Assembly: GCF_041381155.1 (NCBI RefSeq)
Contig: NC_091135.1
Span: forward strand, 57,549,997-57,613,996
Direction of reading: 5' to 3'
Source of the DNA: Argopecten irradians
Lineage: Eukaryota; Mollusca; Bivalvia; Pectinida; Pectinidae
Length of the DNA stretch: 64,000 nucleotides
Numbering within the stretch: position 1 is the first letter of the stretch; each line of letters opens with the position of its first letter. Under the pieces are notes generated by a model that saw only the letters and a list, made by a program, of their open reading frames with translations, was not told the DNA's origin and ran no database searches. Made by a program: the position numbers and the translations under genes. Of the stretch, positions 1-12,787 are shown in pieces.

Positions 1-969
1 CAACTAAATTAAATTGTTTGAGTATTAATATATTCAAAGAAAAATGAGTTTTTCCTTGATGAACAAAAATGTTGATATTTTCGGTGTTCAGACCATACAA
101 AAAATAATTATTAAATTTTCCGAGATTTCAATACAAAGTAATTAGAGTTATTCAAAAAAATATGTATTGTATTGTAAGCACAGACTTATGGACGACACTT
201 CAGGAATAAATTATACAATTGCATTGTTGTTAGCGAATGGTGATAAATAATTTATGAAATTTACAGACATCGCACAAAGTGAATTCGAAAATGTTAAAAG
301 ACGCGCACGATTATAGATATATGCTGCATTAAAATGACATCTAAAGAATATTTCGTTTGGTTACAGCTGTTAATCTAAAAGAAACGCATATTCAATCCTA
401 TATAATTATACATTAAACTAATTATGATCAGTTTAATGGAAAATGTTGCATATGCATAGATACTATTAAATGTAATTATGGTTTTCAATGAATAAATAGT
501 CAAAGGTAAAACAGCCATGGCACGAATTGTTGCTGCTTTATATCTCAGAATAATGTCCATAATTCTCAGCGGCAATTCACATAGTCTGGAAGGTTTGTGT
601 GGGACAAACAGACCTAGCAATAACTATACCAGTTTCTCATTGTCGTACAATCCACAGACACCTTATAAGGGATTAAAACTCTGGTGAGTTATTTCTATTT
701 TTAGATGTTTCTTACAGAATATTTTGTTTCTTTGATTCAGCTGTGTAAAACTTCAGTGCCATGACGGAATGATGAAATTGAGACCAAAAGTTTTTACTAG
801 ATTTAGTCGTCTGTGATGGCGGTTCATATGGAGTATATCTTAAATTAATTCGTGTTTGTTCTTCATACGTACCTAATAAGAGAGGTATTTGTGTTTCAAT
901 TATTCTTCAGTCGAAAGATCCTATTAGTAGATCTATTGGTGTATTTGTATGTAATGGTGTTAAGAGGCA
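1..969. other. AT-rich intergenic DNA, no gene seen
   Basis: All six frames are broken by frequent stops and I see no conserved domain, splice-bounded exon or repeat in this stretch. Confidence 0.5.
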
Positions 970-1487
970 TTTGTTTGTTTGTTTCATTAATTAAAGTCCT
1001 ATTAACAACCAGTGTAATGTAAGGACGGCCTCCGTGTATGCAGTGCGTAGCGTATGTGAAATGCGAGGTGCATGTTTTGGGAGACAGCAGTGTGTTCGTG
1101 TTGTGTCCTCTTGTATAGTGGAACTCTTTCCCTTAGTGCTGTATCACTGAAGCATGTTGCCGAAGACACCAAGCAACACACCCCAACCGACCACAGTATA
1201 CTGACAACGGGCGAACCAGTCGTCCTACTCCCTGTATGCTGAGCGCTAAGCAGGAGCAGAAACTACCACTTTTATAGACTTTGTTGTTTCTCGGCCAGGA
1301 GAAAAAAACCCAGATCTTACCTCACAGTGGCGAGCGCTCAACCAAAGCCCAAAAAAGTGAGGTGGTGTCAAGGGAGACGTTAGGAAGAATAAAGTCAGTT
1401 AGAAAGAAAAGATAAGATCCTAAATTTAGTCGCCTATTGCGATCACGCAAATGGTACAATTCTAACGTCCTGCGCAGGGCCATATTT
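970..1487 (+). repeat. Dispersed repeat family A, copy 1
   Basis: This is a unit of about 500 bp that recurs near 8.6-9.1 kb (same strand) and 12.2-12.6 kb (opposite strand). It opens with a (tttg)n run and 'gtcctattaacaacc', then 'taaggacggcct'. It passes through 'gaagacaccaagcaacaca' and ends with 'atttagtcgcc' and 'gcgcagggcc'. No coding capacity or clear RNA polymerase III box is visible, so I do not assign it to SINEs. The opening resembles repeats common in scallop sequence, from memory only. Confidence 0.75.
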
Positions 1488-1659
1488 AGAGGCTATAGAC
1501 TATTTTATAATATGCGTTTATTTTCTGGTTAATATAAAAAGAGGTCCTAATAGGGTGTATTCGTCGTCCACATTTATGTTTCATTAGAAAAGGGGTATAG
1601 TTTATATGTGTCTAAATATGTGATTTAGATGACTTCTGGTAAGTCATTCCAAATCAGTG

Positions 1660-2470
1660 AGATACACATTTTGTATGTTTCCAAAGCAACAAGACAACAT
1701 AAAATGGTAACTACGGGTGTTAAAATGGTATCTCTCTGTCGCTTGTAAGTAATGTATTTCTCTGGTTGATAAGCAAGCGTCTAGGTAAATCTGCTTAACT
1801 GGTGGCACATCTGTCGTTTGTTTTCCAAGCTACAATTTGCAATTCCCTTTTCCAGGTGTGAAATGTGTTCTTCTCTTTCTATTCTGAGGTCTACATTAAT
1901 CCTTTAAAAAGGCTTATTCTACATTGTCTTCATTTAGAGCACGCGCATTTGATAAAGGACCGTTATCAAAGGTGCCATTAAAAGCGACTGGCTTCGCATG
2001 ATGTTGGGAACTGATGACATGGGTCTGTATATCTCTAAGTGGATGCACAGTGTTGATGCATTATATCTAGGAGGACACCCACTGAGTTACGACTCGTCCA
2101 TGGCCAATACAGCAGGCAATAAATCAATGGCCTATACACTACAGTGGGAGACATTCTCTCCTTGTAAAACAATCAGTGAATGGTGGGCGCGAGTAATATC
2201 AGCAATAGATCGCATGTCGTGTCCACTCCCATTCACTAACTGTCAATCTCAATTAAACAGCTCGTTACTCAAAGGTCAATAGAAAGAAAAGACTATATGA
2301 TAAGTCGGTTGTTAAATACTAATGTCAAAGTTCAAAACACCTCCTCCCAGATAATATACTACTGTACAAGTACTTCTTGTAACGAAAATGTGAAAATCTG
2401 TAAATTACGATTTATTGGTGCGGATACAAATTAGTACAATTCGGTGATTCAATACCGGAAATACACATCT
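1660..2470. repeat. Duplicated segment, copy 1 (partner near 13.13-14.11 kb)
   Basis: The landmarks 'tctctctgtcgcttgtaagt', 'ggaggacaccc', 'tacactacagtg' and 'gttgttaaat' occur here in the same order as in the segment at 13.13-14.11 kb. I judge identity by eye at 70-80%. A 94-codon open frame (1998-2282) lies inside but is not kept in the partner, so I do not call a gene. It could be a degraded dispersed element or an old segmental duplication. Confidence 0.6.
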
Positions 2471-3132
2471 ACCTCATTATGACACTGTACATGGTTAGCG
2501 TTTCAAAGACAGCGAAGAAAGCGTTAAAATTAAAGTATCAATTAAATACGTACGTTTACAGTATTTTATATATTTTCTGTATGGATATGGTATAGGACCA
2601 AACATGGTAGATTTAGATATATAAGAAACAAATGTATGTATTTTCTATCAGCGTTATAATGTGTTGTGTATCGTATAATATTTAATGCTTTGATAGACCT
2701 GATTCTACATCACATGAATGCTTAGGTGACATGATAATTTTATATTGTCTGTTTTCAACCAAATGTGAATACATGTACCATGTTGTGTTTAGGTTTTTCC
2801 AGTTTGATAGGTATTCTTTAAATTCTTATAATAATACAAATAATATTTAGGATGATTTTGGCTTTCGTCAGATATAAACGGTATGAGTTTGTTTTATACA
2901 AATACATATATCTCGTCTGCGGTATTCTGGGTGTTACTGTCACTCGGGAGAGAGAAAGGTTTGATGTATCAATTGGGATTATTATATATTATTGTATAAA
3001 TAGTGAATTCTTAAACAGGATGTATTTGAAAGAGGGAACATCAGAAATGAAAAGTATCATCTTCGACTCCCACTAATGTTTACGTATATTTTGGCATTGA
3101 GGAAGATAAAGGAACATATTTACATATGTCCC

Positions 3133-3236
3133 TATATAGTCAACGGGAGGGGAGTTGCCTTCAAATTAGCGTAAACGCAACGACGTATGAATACAAACCC
3201 AGAGTAGGATCGGACTACTTCTAGTTCACGTTTCGG
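3133..3236 (+). promoter_or_regulatory. Weak candidate promoter and noncoding first exon for receptor gene 1
   Basis: A TATATAG box at 3133-3139 is followed about 100 bp later by a splice-donor-like GTAAGA at 3236. The spacing mirrors the better-supported promoter and exon ahead of receptor gene 2. If real, the intron to the coding exon acceptor at 5711 would be about 2.5 kb. This rests on analogy only; another upstream exon may be the true one. Confidence 0.15.
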
Positions 3237-4114
3237 TAAGATTTTGCGTTATATGATAATCTAAATAAACTTTATTTACTTAATTTACATTTTACCTTTT
3301 CACAGATAACAGATTTGCTTTGAATTAATAATAAACTAAAAAAAAAGGATTTCGGTCTTCTATTTGTCTCGAGACTGATCCAGACAATATCATGCTCGTC
3401 ATTAGCCTACTCGATTGGCCTACTGTTCGAAGTGTAAACAAAGTTTCCTCGTTGTCGGATTCAAAATAATAATAAAGAGTTGTTATTAGATCCAATTAAA
3501 ATTAAAAATCAAAACAGAATATGTGCTCAAGCATTGTAACGGTAATAAACAACAAAAAGAATCGCTGGTCGAGGCTACAACCGGGGGCTTTCCTCACGAA
3601 TGTTCGAGGAATTCCATAGTTATGTCAGTCAAACACCATGCAAACAATTGTCTATCATCGGTACAATAAAATAAAAGTCGTAAATATGAAGAATTTAGTC
3701 TATATCGCGTACGTAGACCGATTCATACATTACAAACATTAAGCAGCTCAACAGTCATACCATTTGATCAACAGACTATTTGACAGTTACTTTCATCGGT
3801 TGAAAATCAAATATGGCGGCTCGCTCCACTTCGCACCGCATCATTACCCTAACAACGATGATATACCGGTAGTCGTTCCGCCTCGGTTATCTCAATTTTT
3901 ATTCGAAATGGACATTATTGATATATCATCAAATTGAAAAAAAAAATTAAAAATAGTTAAAGGTGTCATTGTTATATTTCAAATCAAACTGCAGCTATAA
4001 CATTCAACAATCGGAATTATGTCTTCGGTCATCCTGACTACCGTAGTTACCCAACTTAGCAACCATCACCGTTTTAAATTTGACGTAAAAATAGACTTAT
4101 TTATGTAAATATAA

Positions 4115-4206
4115 AGATTGAACAGTGTTTTACGCGCTACATTGAATATGGCTGTATCCCATTGCGTTCATACCACCTTTAACGCAATCAAAACACTGTT
4201 CAATCT
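4115..4206. repeat. Short inverted repeat (17-bp arms)
   Basis: The arms 'agattgaacagtgtttt' (4115-4131) and its reverse complement (4190-4206) are separated by about 58 bp. This could be a small MITE remnant. No gene is near. Confidence 0.5.
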
Positions 4207-4399
4207 CTATGCATCATCAACAAAAGGAGCGAACTAGTCGTTAAAATTTACAATAACTACTTTCAGTCTAAGAAGAAATATAATCGAAACGTTTGTCTAC
4301 TTTATCATTATTATGAGTAACTAAACAAGGCATAGACTTTGTGTACTCTGGATGAGTTCGATATTTAATACAGACAAGACCAGTTATCGATTTTTTTAT

Positions 4400-4750
4400 T
4401 TACACCTTCCTACGCAGCCTTCTGCAGATGTACTCTTATTAGGTTGAAGTCTCTTTAAAATCTCATATTTCCCTGGATCAAAGATATTTTATTTGGTTTT
4501 CAGATGGAATTGTCAATATTTGCAGCAAATCACAATGTGATACTCGTTTTAAAAATAAAGCATGTCTGTAGATTTTCTTACGCAAAAATACACATAATGA
4601 CAAATGGCGCCGATTTTGAAAATATGTGGTTATCCCCTTTGCAGAGGAAGCCAAATGTTTAACTTTTTTCTTCGATTATTCAATAAAATAATCCGTTCTA
4701 TGGAGCTTTATATACAATATTATTTTATCCATTTTAGTGTTTTATGCAAG
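4400..4750 (+). repeat. Dispersed repeat family B, copy
   Basis: The order 'ggatcaaaga', 'ttggttttcagatgg', 'gtcaatatttgca' and 'gattttgaaaatatgtgg' is found again in pieces at 27.59-27.93 kb, 28.08-28.25 kb and, more weakly, 10.01-10.14 kb. The function and class of this repeat are unknown. Confidence 0.45.
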
Positions 4751-5718
4751 ATTATTCTTAATATTCAGGGGTGTACATAATTCAGTATCTAAAGTTTCGA
4801 TTTCTGTCGCATCAAGAGATCAATATTTTCGTTATTTCTAAGGTGAAGTTTACTTATGCGCGTAAATGATGACTGAATTAATATTTTAACTAAAGGAGTG
4901 ATGCACAAAGACTATAAACATACCAAGCGCAATGACTGGAAATGACAAGAGTCTTCTTCGACAACAGACACACTCGTGTGAATATGTTACATCAAACGCC
5001 CATATATATATCAAGTATTTCTCAGACAAATGTGAATAAGACTTTGTGTGGAACACAGACGTTACGGTGATAGGAATTCTTGATAATGCATGTTTCGATG
5101 ATTTCAGGCGGCGCTTTGCTAGAATAACTGAGATACATTAATTCAATTGATTTATTAAATATATTTCCTGACATGTGTTGCCTTTTGTGATATTGTCTTT
5201 ATGTTGTGCGCATTAAAGTCACACGTAACTAGCAGCAAAAACTCAAGATAGATTCTATCTCGATATTGTTAGTATTTGTAGATGTAGATAAAATCAAATT
5301 ATATCAAGTAATATTTATAATCATTTCTTAATAACTTTGGTACAGCAGTTGTAGAAAGTCGATACTTGTAAACATGCCTTCATTTTAAACTGGTCGCCAT
5401 AGATGTTATGATTGTTGTCGAACTAAAGTCAGAAAGTTCAGGACCCGTTCTCGGAAGAGTTCGGACAGACACTGATTTTTATTTATTTTATTTCTTACAA
5501 AACTTTCCAAATTATTATCGCTCATTTTGACTTATATTTAGTCATGTCTCTGCATGATTTACAACAGGATTTTTTTAAATAATTCTTCTGAATCATGAAA
5601 AAAAATATTCAGTATTCCATGTGAAGCACATACAGTGTCATGTTATGTGTAAACTATTTTTATGTTTTTACCATGCCTTTCACATTTATAATATTTTTGT
5701 TTCATTCACAGTAACGAT
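4751..5718. other. Non-coding stretch ahead of receptor gene 1
   Basis: No gene is seen. The stretch ends in a pyrimidine-rich tract and a splice acceptor (ttcattcacag, AG at 5710-5711) just before the receptor start codon, so at least its right part is probably intron. Confidence 0.5.
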
Positions 5719-6966
5719 ATGATGGATACGGACAAGCAATCGACCATTCAGCAAATCTTATACCAGATACAACAGATGAACCAAGAGGAACGCCATCGCC
5801 TCATACTCCGCCTAAACCTTTCCAGTGAGGAACAACTTCTAAATTTCTTCGGAGAGCCCGTGGTCCCTATAGAGGACTTCACATCCTTCCGTGTACACAA
5901 GGTTTTACTTTTATACGTACCACCAATAATGGTTCTAGTTGGGACGATAGGCAACATCTTGTCCTTCACGGTATTTCGTACCAATACTGGTAAAGTTTCG
6001 ACGTACACCTACCTCAGCGCTCTCGCTATCATGGACCTTCTCGTGCTGTACATTGGCTTGTTACGACTTTGGATTGCTCAGCTCTCTGACTTCGACATTA
6101 AGGATCAAGCTAATTGGACTTGTAAGGTAGTGGCTTTTCTAGGTTACGTATGCAGTGATTCCTCTGTGTGGCTTATAGTGGCTGTGACAGTAGAAAGATA
6201 TATTGCAGTGTGTTTTCCTTTAAAAGCCTCTAATTTGTGCCGAATGAGAAAAGCTAGATATATAGTGTTCGTGCCAATCCTTGCCCTTTGCCTAGTGAAT
6301 TTCCATTTTCTGTGGACAGTACAGTTGCGATTTGATGAAAGCAATACTACAAACCCAGTGTATATTTGCGATGCCGGTCCAAAATTTTCAGACTTGGTGA
6401 ATGAAGTGTGGGTTTGGGTGGACGCCGGGATATATTCCTTTGTTCCGTTTGTGATTTTATTAATACTTAATGGGAGGATTATTCAAAAAGTATGCGTAGC
6501 CAAGAACGAACGGAAACAACTGATTACTGCAGATAGAAACGGCTGTAGTAACATCAGATCAAAACATTCAGGAACAGGGGAGGTAAGTCGGAAGCTTACG
6601 ATGATGTTGCTGATGGTGTCCTTCACTTTCTTATTGACAACTCTTCCTATGAATATCATCCTGATCATGACGAAGTCTTGGAACGAACAGAACCAGCAAC
6701 AAAGAGCAGATTTTTATCTGGCAAAGACAGTATCAGAACTGTTAATGTATCTTAATCATACCATTAACTTTTTCCTATATTGTATTTCTGGGAGGAAATT
6801 TAGACGTCAAATACTCTCACTTTTGTGTCGCGAGGTTCCCAATCACAATGAAGATACCACATTAGCAGCAACAAGAAATATAGCGTTATCTAAGTGTAAC
6901 GACGCGAAATTCAAAGTGCTATATAGAAGTACAATTAGGAATAACACTCCGCCTTCTTCAGTATGA
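5719..6966 (+). CDS. Rhodopsin-class GPCR 1 (peptide / FMRFamide-receptor-like), coding exon
   Basis: This is a predicted seven-helix plasma-membrane receptor coupling an extracellular ligand, probably a neuropeptide, to G proteins. The frame gives 415 residues, normal for the class. Helices lie near residues 62-86, 97-119, 137-164, 180-201, 232-256, 293-317 and 334-356. Visible marks are GN in helix 1, LSALAIMDLL with its aspartate in helix 2, ERY (159-161) in place of DRY, and a cysteine before helix 3 (NWTC) that can pair with YIC in loop 2. Helix 7 has NHTINFFLYC, the N-F-F form typical of protostome peptide receptors, followed by a basic helix 8 (GRKFRRQI). Helix 6 has LTTLP where most receptors have CWxP. 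A glycosylation site (NTT) lies in loop 2. A splice acceptor eight bases upstream shows that the 5' UTR lies in an earlier exon; the first of two adjacent ATGs was taken. The paralogue is at 33.5-34.7 kb. The ligand cannot be read from sequence. Confidence 0.93.
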   Translation: MMDTDKQSTIQQILYQIQQMNQEERHRLILRLNLSSEEQLLNFFGEPVVPIEDFTSFRVHKVLLLYVPPIMVLVGTIGNILSFTVFRTNTGKVSTYTYLSALAIMDLLVLYIGLLRLWIAQLSDFDIKDQANWTCKVVAFLGYVCSDSSVWLIVAVTVERYIAVCFPLKASNLCRMRKARYIVFVPILALCLVNFHFLWTVQLRFDESNTTNPVYICDAGPKFSDLVNEVWVWVDAGIYSFVPFVILLILNGRIIQKVCVAKNERKQLITADRNGCSNIRSKHSGTGEVSRKLTMMLLMVSFTFLLTTLPMNIILIMTKSWNEQNQQQRADFYLAKTVSELLMYLNHTINFFLYCISGRKFRRQILSLLCREVPNHNEDTTLAATRNIALSKCNDAKFKVLYRSTIRNNTPPSSV

Positions 6967-8220
6967 ATTTGTCTCTCAAATATGTGTGATTTTTTCATTA
7001 GGATTTTTTTCTTATACAAATGATACATACTTGATATTTGAATTTGAAAGTTTATATTAACACATATTCAACTATACGGGATCGGATATTTTATATTTTG
7101 CTCAAATATTATGTATATTAACTGGGAACGAACTGTTTAATTATGTTTGATTTTTATGTTCTATCCGCATTCAGCACTGGTAATATAATGTATACTGCTA
7201 CGAAACTATGCAATCAGCTTTTAAAATCAAATACTAGCAATCAAAAGTTCCGATTGGATCATTTACCTCGCCAGCATGCATTTGTAAAACACATAATATT
7301 TGTTGATATATTCTTTCTCTTTTCTTTTAAATATATTAAATGGTTGATTAATTATCGGTTTTTATTGAATTTGCATCCATTTGATCTCATGTACCGTCAT
7401 TTTCATACTCATGAATCAAGAAGACGTTTAATATGTTGTTCACCACCAAAAATTTCCAGCATTTTGAGAATTACAATACTTATAATGTATAGGTTTTAAT
7501 TTTACAGGTACAGATAAGGCCTGAAAATGGTTTTTGGCAGCACTGCTACCATGAAGTGAAACAATTACATAATATGGTCAGGCAATAAAGCAAAGTATTT
7601 GTCTACAATTTCATTTAACTTTTTACAGTGTTATTTGTAATTGCAAAGTGATTTCTGCAGGTATGTTTCCATCTAAACATATATAAGTCATCAAAATCAA
7701 GAATTTTACAGTTCAGAAATCCTGTGTTGTAACTAACGTTTATAAGACACCATACATATTTGTCCATTTGAATGATTTTTACAATATAATTCATCAAATC
7801 AGATGTTTATTTATATATTACTAAAGAAAAAAGAGCATGTCAAAATGTTTGTCTAATTGTGGCATATGTGACTTTAAGATAAACGATTCTTATAAAAAGT
7901 AAATAAATTGATTAGCCAAGTATATTTGAGACAAATTTTATTTTAAAAGTCAGAGCTTTATGTTGCACTAAATTTGCCAATGACAAGTAAGACTATTTCA
8001 TTAAAATATAGAAAAAACATTATCACAAAGTTCTTCTTATATATTGACATTCAATATGGCGCTGCTTTTATTGTCACGTATTACTGTTCGTATTATATGC
8101 AATCGTGTTCGTTTTGGGTTTCTTGATAAACGGACAGATCGCCTCGACAATTTGACAATTTTTGTCCACACGGCTGGAATTACTTCTTCGTCCCACATTC
8201 AATTATATATTTAATATATA
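6967..8220. other. 3' side of receptor gene 1 and intergenic DNA
   Basis: The nearest useful polyadenylation hexamer I see is AATAAA at 7584-7589, about 620 bp after the stop. A 118-codon open frame at 7143-7499 is AT-rich with no recognisable domain and is probably chance. Nothing else is supported. Confidence 0.35.
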
Positions 8221-9206
8221 TGGTGTCAAGGGAGACGTTTGGAAGAATTAAGTCAAGTTAGGAAGAAGAAAAAAGATAATATCCTTAATTTAGTTGCTTT
8301 TTACGATCACGCAATATGGGCAGCAGGTATAATTCTAACGCCCTACCGGCAGGACATGCTACCGAAGACACCAAACAACACACTCAACCCAGTCATATTA
8401 TACTGACAATGGGTGAACCAGTCGTCCCACTCACCTTTATGCTGAGCACTAAGCAGGAGCAGAAATTACCACTTTTGCAGACTATGGCGTATCTCGACCA
8501 GGGGATAGTTCTAATCTTAAGCCTTCCTCTGGAGCGAACGCTCAACCGAAGGCCAATAGTGAGATGATTTGTTTGTTTGATTAATTAACGTCCTATTAAC
8601 AACTATGGTCATATAAGGACGGTCTATAATGTATACGGTGTGTTGTGTGTATGTTGTGCGAGGTGAGCGTTTTTTGAGGACTGTGGCATATTCATTTTGT
8701 GCGTTCTTGTATAGTGGAACTGTTGCCCTTTTTATAGTGCTATAACACTGAAGAATGCCACCGAAGACACCAAGCAACACATCCCACCCGGTCACATTAT
8801 GCTGACAATGGGCGAATCAGTCATCCCACTCACTGTATACTGAGTGCTAAGCAGGAGCAGAATCTACCACTTTTATAGACTTTGGTGTGTCTCGGCCAGG
8901 GGACAGAATCCAGAGCCTTCCTCACAGGTGCGAACGCTCAACTCAAAGCCAAAAGTGAGGCGGTGCAAAGGGAGGCATTAGGAAACATAAAGTCAAGTAG
9001 GAAGAAGAGAAAAGATAAGATCCTAAATTTAGTCGCCTTTTACGATCATGCAATAGGGGCAGCAGGTACAATTCTAACGCCCTACCTGCAGGGCCATGAA
9101 GCCAAAGGAAACGTTAGGAAGAAAAGAAAGATGAAATCCTAAATAGTCGATCATGCGATAGATTTAGTGGCAGCAGGTACAATTCTAACGCCCTACCTGC
9201 AAGGCT
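8221..9206 (+). repeat. Repeat family A: one full copy with partial copies on both sides
   Basis: A full copy runs about 8565-9091 and again ends in 'gcagcaggtacaattctaac' plus 'ctgcagggcc'. A partial copy precedes it (8221-8560) and a short piece follows (9092-9206). The same blocks ('gaagacaccaa', 'aggagcagaa', 'tcggccag', 'agataagatcc') recur in each. The cluster looks like copies inserted in or next to one another. Open frames inside are not shared between copies and are not genes. Confidence 0.7.
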
Positions 9207-12018
9207 AAATTTCGAGTGTGAAAAATACATTGTATGGTTTACAGAATTCTTCTTGTGTTCGAGGTTTTTTCGTCCAAAGTTACTCAACTACTATGACTGC
9301 ATTTTGCAAAGGAGTGATATCACTAAGTGTCGTTTTACGGCCACTTTGTGATAAACCATTCATTTGCATATTGTGTGTTATTCAAAATATCCTATTTTTT
9401 CTGGACACATGGGTACATTGTAATTTCAGAGATCAAATGATGTTTTCATTGTTTAAGTCCTAATCAATTAGATATTAAATTAGAATTAATATTTTTACAG
9501 GTTTTATGTATTTTAGTTTAGAACACACGACATGAACTAGGTCACAGTGATATAGTTAAGCATTAATAACTTCAATGATTTTGCTGAACTGAAAATATCA
9601 AACAGTATGAAAATATATTGGATTTCTGTCTCGTCCAAAATTCACTTGTACACTTTTCAGCAAATGTTGAATACATAATATTTGTTGTTGGAACAATGAA
9701 ATAAAGATCCCAGATTTAGTCGCCTAGATCATGCAATGGGGCAGTAGGCACTTCCTTTCTGTGTAGGTGCTTAAGATTCAAACAAACTTAAATAACTTAA
9801 AACCTGCTTCAAACATGGAAAACCCAAACGATGTTTAGTTGACTAGAGGATGTTATTGATTGACTTTACCTAGGATGTAACTATCTTCACTAGATAATAT
9901 CAGGATCTGCATGGAGTGTTTATCATCAATTTCAAGCGATTAAATGGTTAAATAATGAAAGTTTTCAGTAAAATATGAATACCACAAATGCTTAATCAAG
10001 ATTTTCAAAAAGTCTCCATTACTTCTATATTAAAAATATGTGACAAAATAACTGTTTACAGAAATTTGTATACATGAAATTTCAGAAATGACCAAACTGG
10101 CGACCATTTTGAAAATAAAAATACATTTCTTATGCTTTGTAGGAAGGTAAAATTTAACTGATTTTTTTTCTCAGTTTTTTACTTAAATCGTCTGCGTGAC
10201 GACAGTTTTAACTATGTCAGGTTCATTTTCGCTATAATTTCATTTTCAAAAACTATTGAAATATTTTGCGTTTTATTATAACCTATTGGATTTTCCATTT
10301 TATTGTAATTTGAATTTATAACAAGAAATGCTAAAAAAATAACAAATTTTGTAAGTTTTATGCCGGTTTTAGAAACGACAACAACCTGGTTTCTCTTGAA
10401 CTGCAAAAGATTAGAAAACTAGCTATCTGAACTGTTTCTGTAAAGCTTTGAATCTGTTAATAAACGTCATATTTCCATCATCAACATTTAGGGGACATTG
10501 GTAAACCTATACTGCAATTCTGAGCAAAAAGAATAATAGATTGACCGTGTAATATTATCATTTACTTAAAGAAAACATTGGTTTTGTCAATTAAGCGAAT
10601 ATTCATATTTATTACACAACAATAAACACTGCATTAGTTTTTCGTTTGTATGATCAAAACTACGGAGCCCGCGAAGGAACATGTAAATATATTAAGCCAT
10701 GCATCAATGACTCAGAAAGGACGATCTCAGTTTGTTAAATAGGGTTAATAACAACAGAAACCATGATTGAAAGTGAATAATGTCATTTATTTGAGTTATA
10801 AATGACGACATAAAATTCAACTTTACTTTTAGTACAAAAGTGTAAAGGTTATCTGTTGACATATATATGTAATAACATAATAAGAACCCCTTTTATACAA
10901 AGATGGGGCTAAAATAGCGCCTTCACAGTTATACAATAATGAGGCTCTCTTTACCAATATGAAATTACATCATACGTTCAGCATAAAACCAATGAGGAGT
11001 ACTATACACTTTGTGAAGTATTAAAACATAACATATAAACAAAACATTATAAAAACAAAACTTGATCTCTTCAACTTTCAAAACTTCCACTGAAAATTTT
11101 CTCTGTAAACAAACAGTATGCGCATGCGCGGCCAAGTTACACAACTGTGACTTTGCATGTACGAGTTACTTCCCTTTTCACTTAAGCATAACCTCCTTAC
11201 CTCCCTTGTACGGTGTGAATAATACAACAATTGATCATAGCTAAATACATTTATGTTATAATATCATAAATTACATTTTATTAATCCGTGCACACGGTTT
11301 GTGATTCCATCCGCACGGCTTGTCAATTTGATAGATTATCAAACCGCGACATATACATTGAACATTGAACCATCACCTACCTTCCAGTCAATGGATCATA
11401 GATGACACGGATGTTTCGGAAAGGTACATGTTGTGGGGTTTAAGTCAAACGGGATATTTTCCATGGATGAATTGTTGACTTTAAAAACATTGACTAATGA
11501 TACACAAATGTATCGAATTATTTTACAAATAAAAGTGTACATTGATATTGTCCTTATTTGGCTACCTTTTCACATTTTGCTATAATTACAGTGTATGTAT
11601 GTTGATCTGTACATATGAAAATATTTACATTAGTAATATTTAATTGAGTTGTAACATAGTTCGTCTTCCTATAGTGGTGAGATACATGTATAATAATCTT
11701 GTAATAAATAAACACAACATATTATGGATTCGTTAACTTTACAAACTGTGCAGTTGTCCTTGTACGAACGGAAAGGATATGTTGGAGCTCAAAGGCATCT
11801 GTTCATTTTCCATTCCCACGGTTTGGAGAAAAGCGGGAATATTTGTCTTATTCGTTACGGATATTACCAAGTGTTCTGGGCCAATTCGATTGGTTCTTTA
11901 CGAAGCGCGTGCGGTACGTGAACGTGATAAGCGTGTACATGTGTCATTTTCTAGCCATTTTTAACACAAATTTTATGAGAACGGCTTTGCATATTTTGAC
12001 AGGATCAGCGGGTTAGCA
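9207..12018. other. AT-rich intergenic DNA
   Basis: No gene is supported. A 50-bp scrap of family A lies near 9695-9750 and a weak family B scrap near 10010-10140. Short open frames at 11.06-11.24 and 11.72-11.96 kb have no recognisable features. Confidence 0.45.
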
Positions 12019-12628
12019 CCAGGTCACATTATACTGACAAAAGGCGAACCCGTCGTCCTACTCCATTAATGCTGAGCGTTAAGCAGGAGCAAAAATTATC
12101 TCTTTAATAGACTTTGTTGTGTCTCGGCCAGGAGACAAAACACAGAGCCTACCTGAAAACACGACTAAATTTAGGATCTTATCTGTTCTCTTCCTCCTAA
12201 CTGACTTTGTTTTTCCTAACGTCTTTCTTGACATCGCCTCACTTTTGGTCATTTGTTGAGCGCTAGCCCCTACCAGAGGTCGGTTCTGTGTTCTGTCCCT
12301 TGGCCGAGACACACCAAAGACTATAAAAGTGGTAGTTTCTGCTCCTGCTTAGCGCTCAGCATTAAGGAAGTGGAACGACTGGTTCGCCCGTTTTCCGTAT
12401 AATTTGGCCTGGTTGGTGTGTTGCTTGGTGTCTTCAGCGGCATGCTTCAGTGATATAGCACTTTAAAAAGGGCAAGAATTCCACTATACAAGAAGACACA
12501 ACACATACCGCAGTCTCCCAAAACACACATCTTGCACTTCAAACACGCTGCACACCACATATATGGGGGCCGTCCTTACATGACCCTAGCTGTTAATAGG
12601 ACGTAAATGTAATCAAACAATCAACTTC
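12019..12628 (-). repeat. Repeat family A: head-to-head pair
   Basis: 12019-12153 carries a plus-strand piece ('cacattatactgacaa' to 'cagagcctacctg'). It is followed directly by a long minus-strand copy (about 12160-12628) that reads back to the 'gtcctattaacag' end near 12600. The two pieces together make a large imperfect inverted repeat. Confidence 0.65.
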
Positions 12629-12787
12629 TTACTTGACACAAACTTAACGATACCAGACGTATTGTTTGCACCTCTATATCTAAAATATCAACTATGAAAC
12701 AGCGTGATTTCACCAGTGTCTGCTGTTTGATAGAAATTCTCTTCGCTCTCCACGGAAATAATATTACGAATTTCGTTTGATTTAATA

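Noticed and set aside
1998-2282. 94-codon open frame as a gene
   Set aside because: The frame is not kept in the homologous segment near 13.5 kb.
7143-7499. 118-codon open frame after receptor gene 1
   Set aside because: AT-driven composition, no domain and no splice or promoter context.
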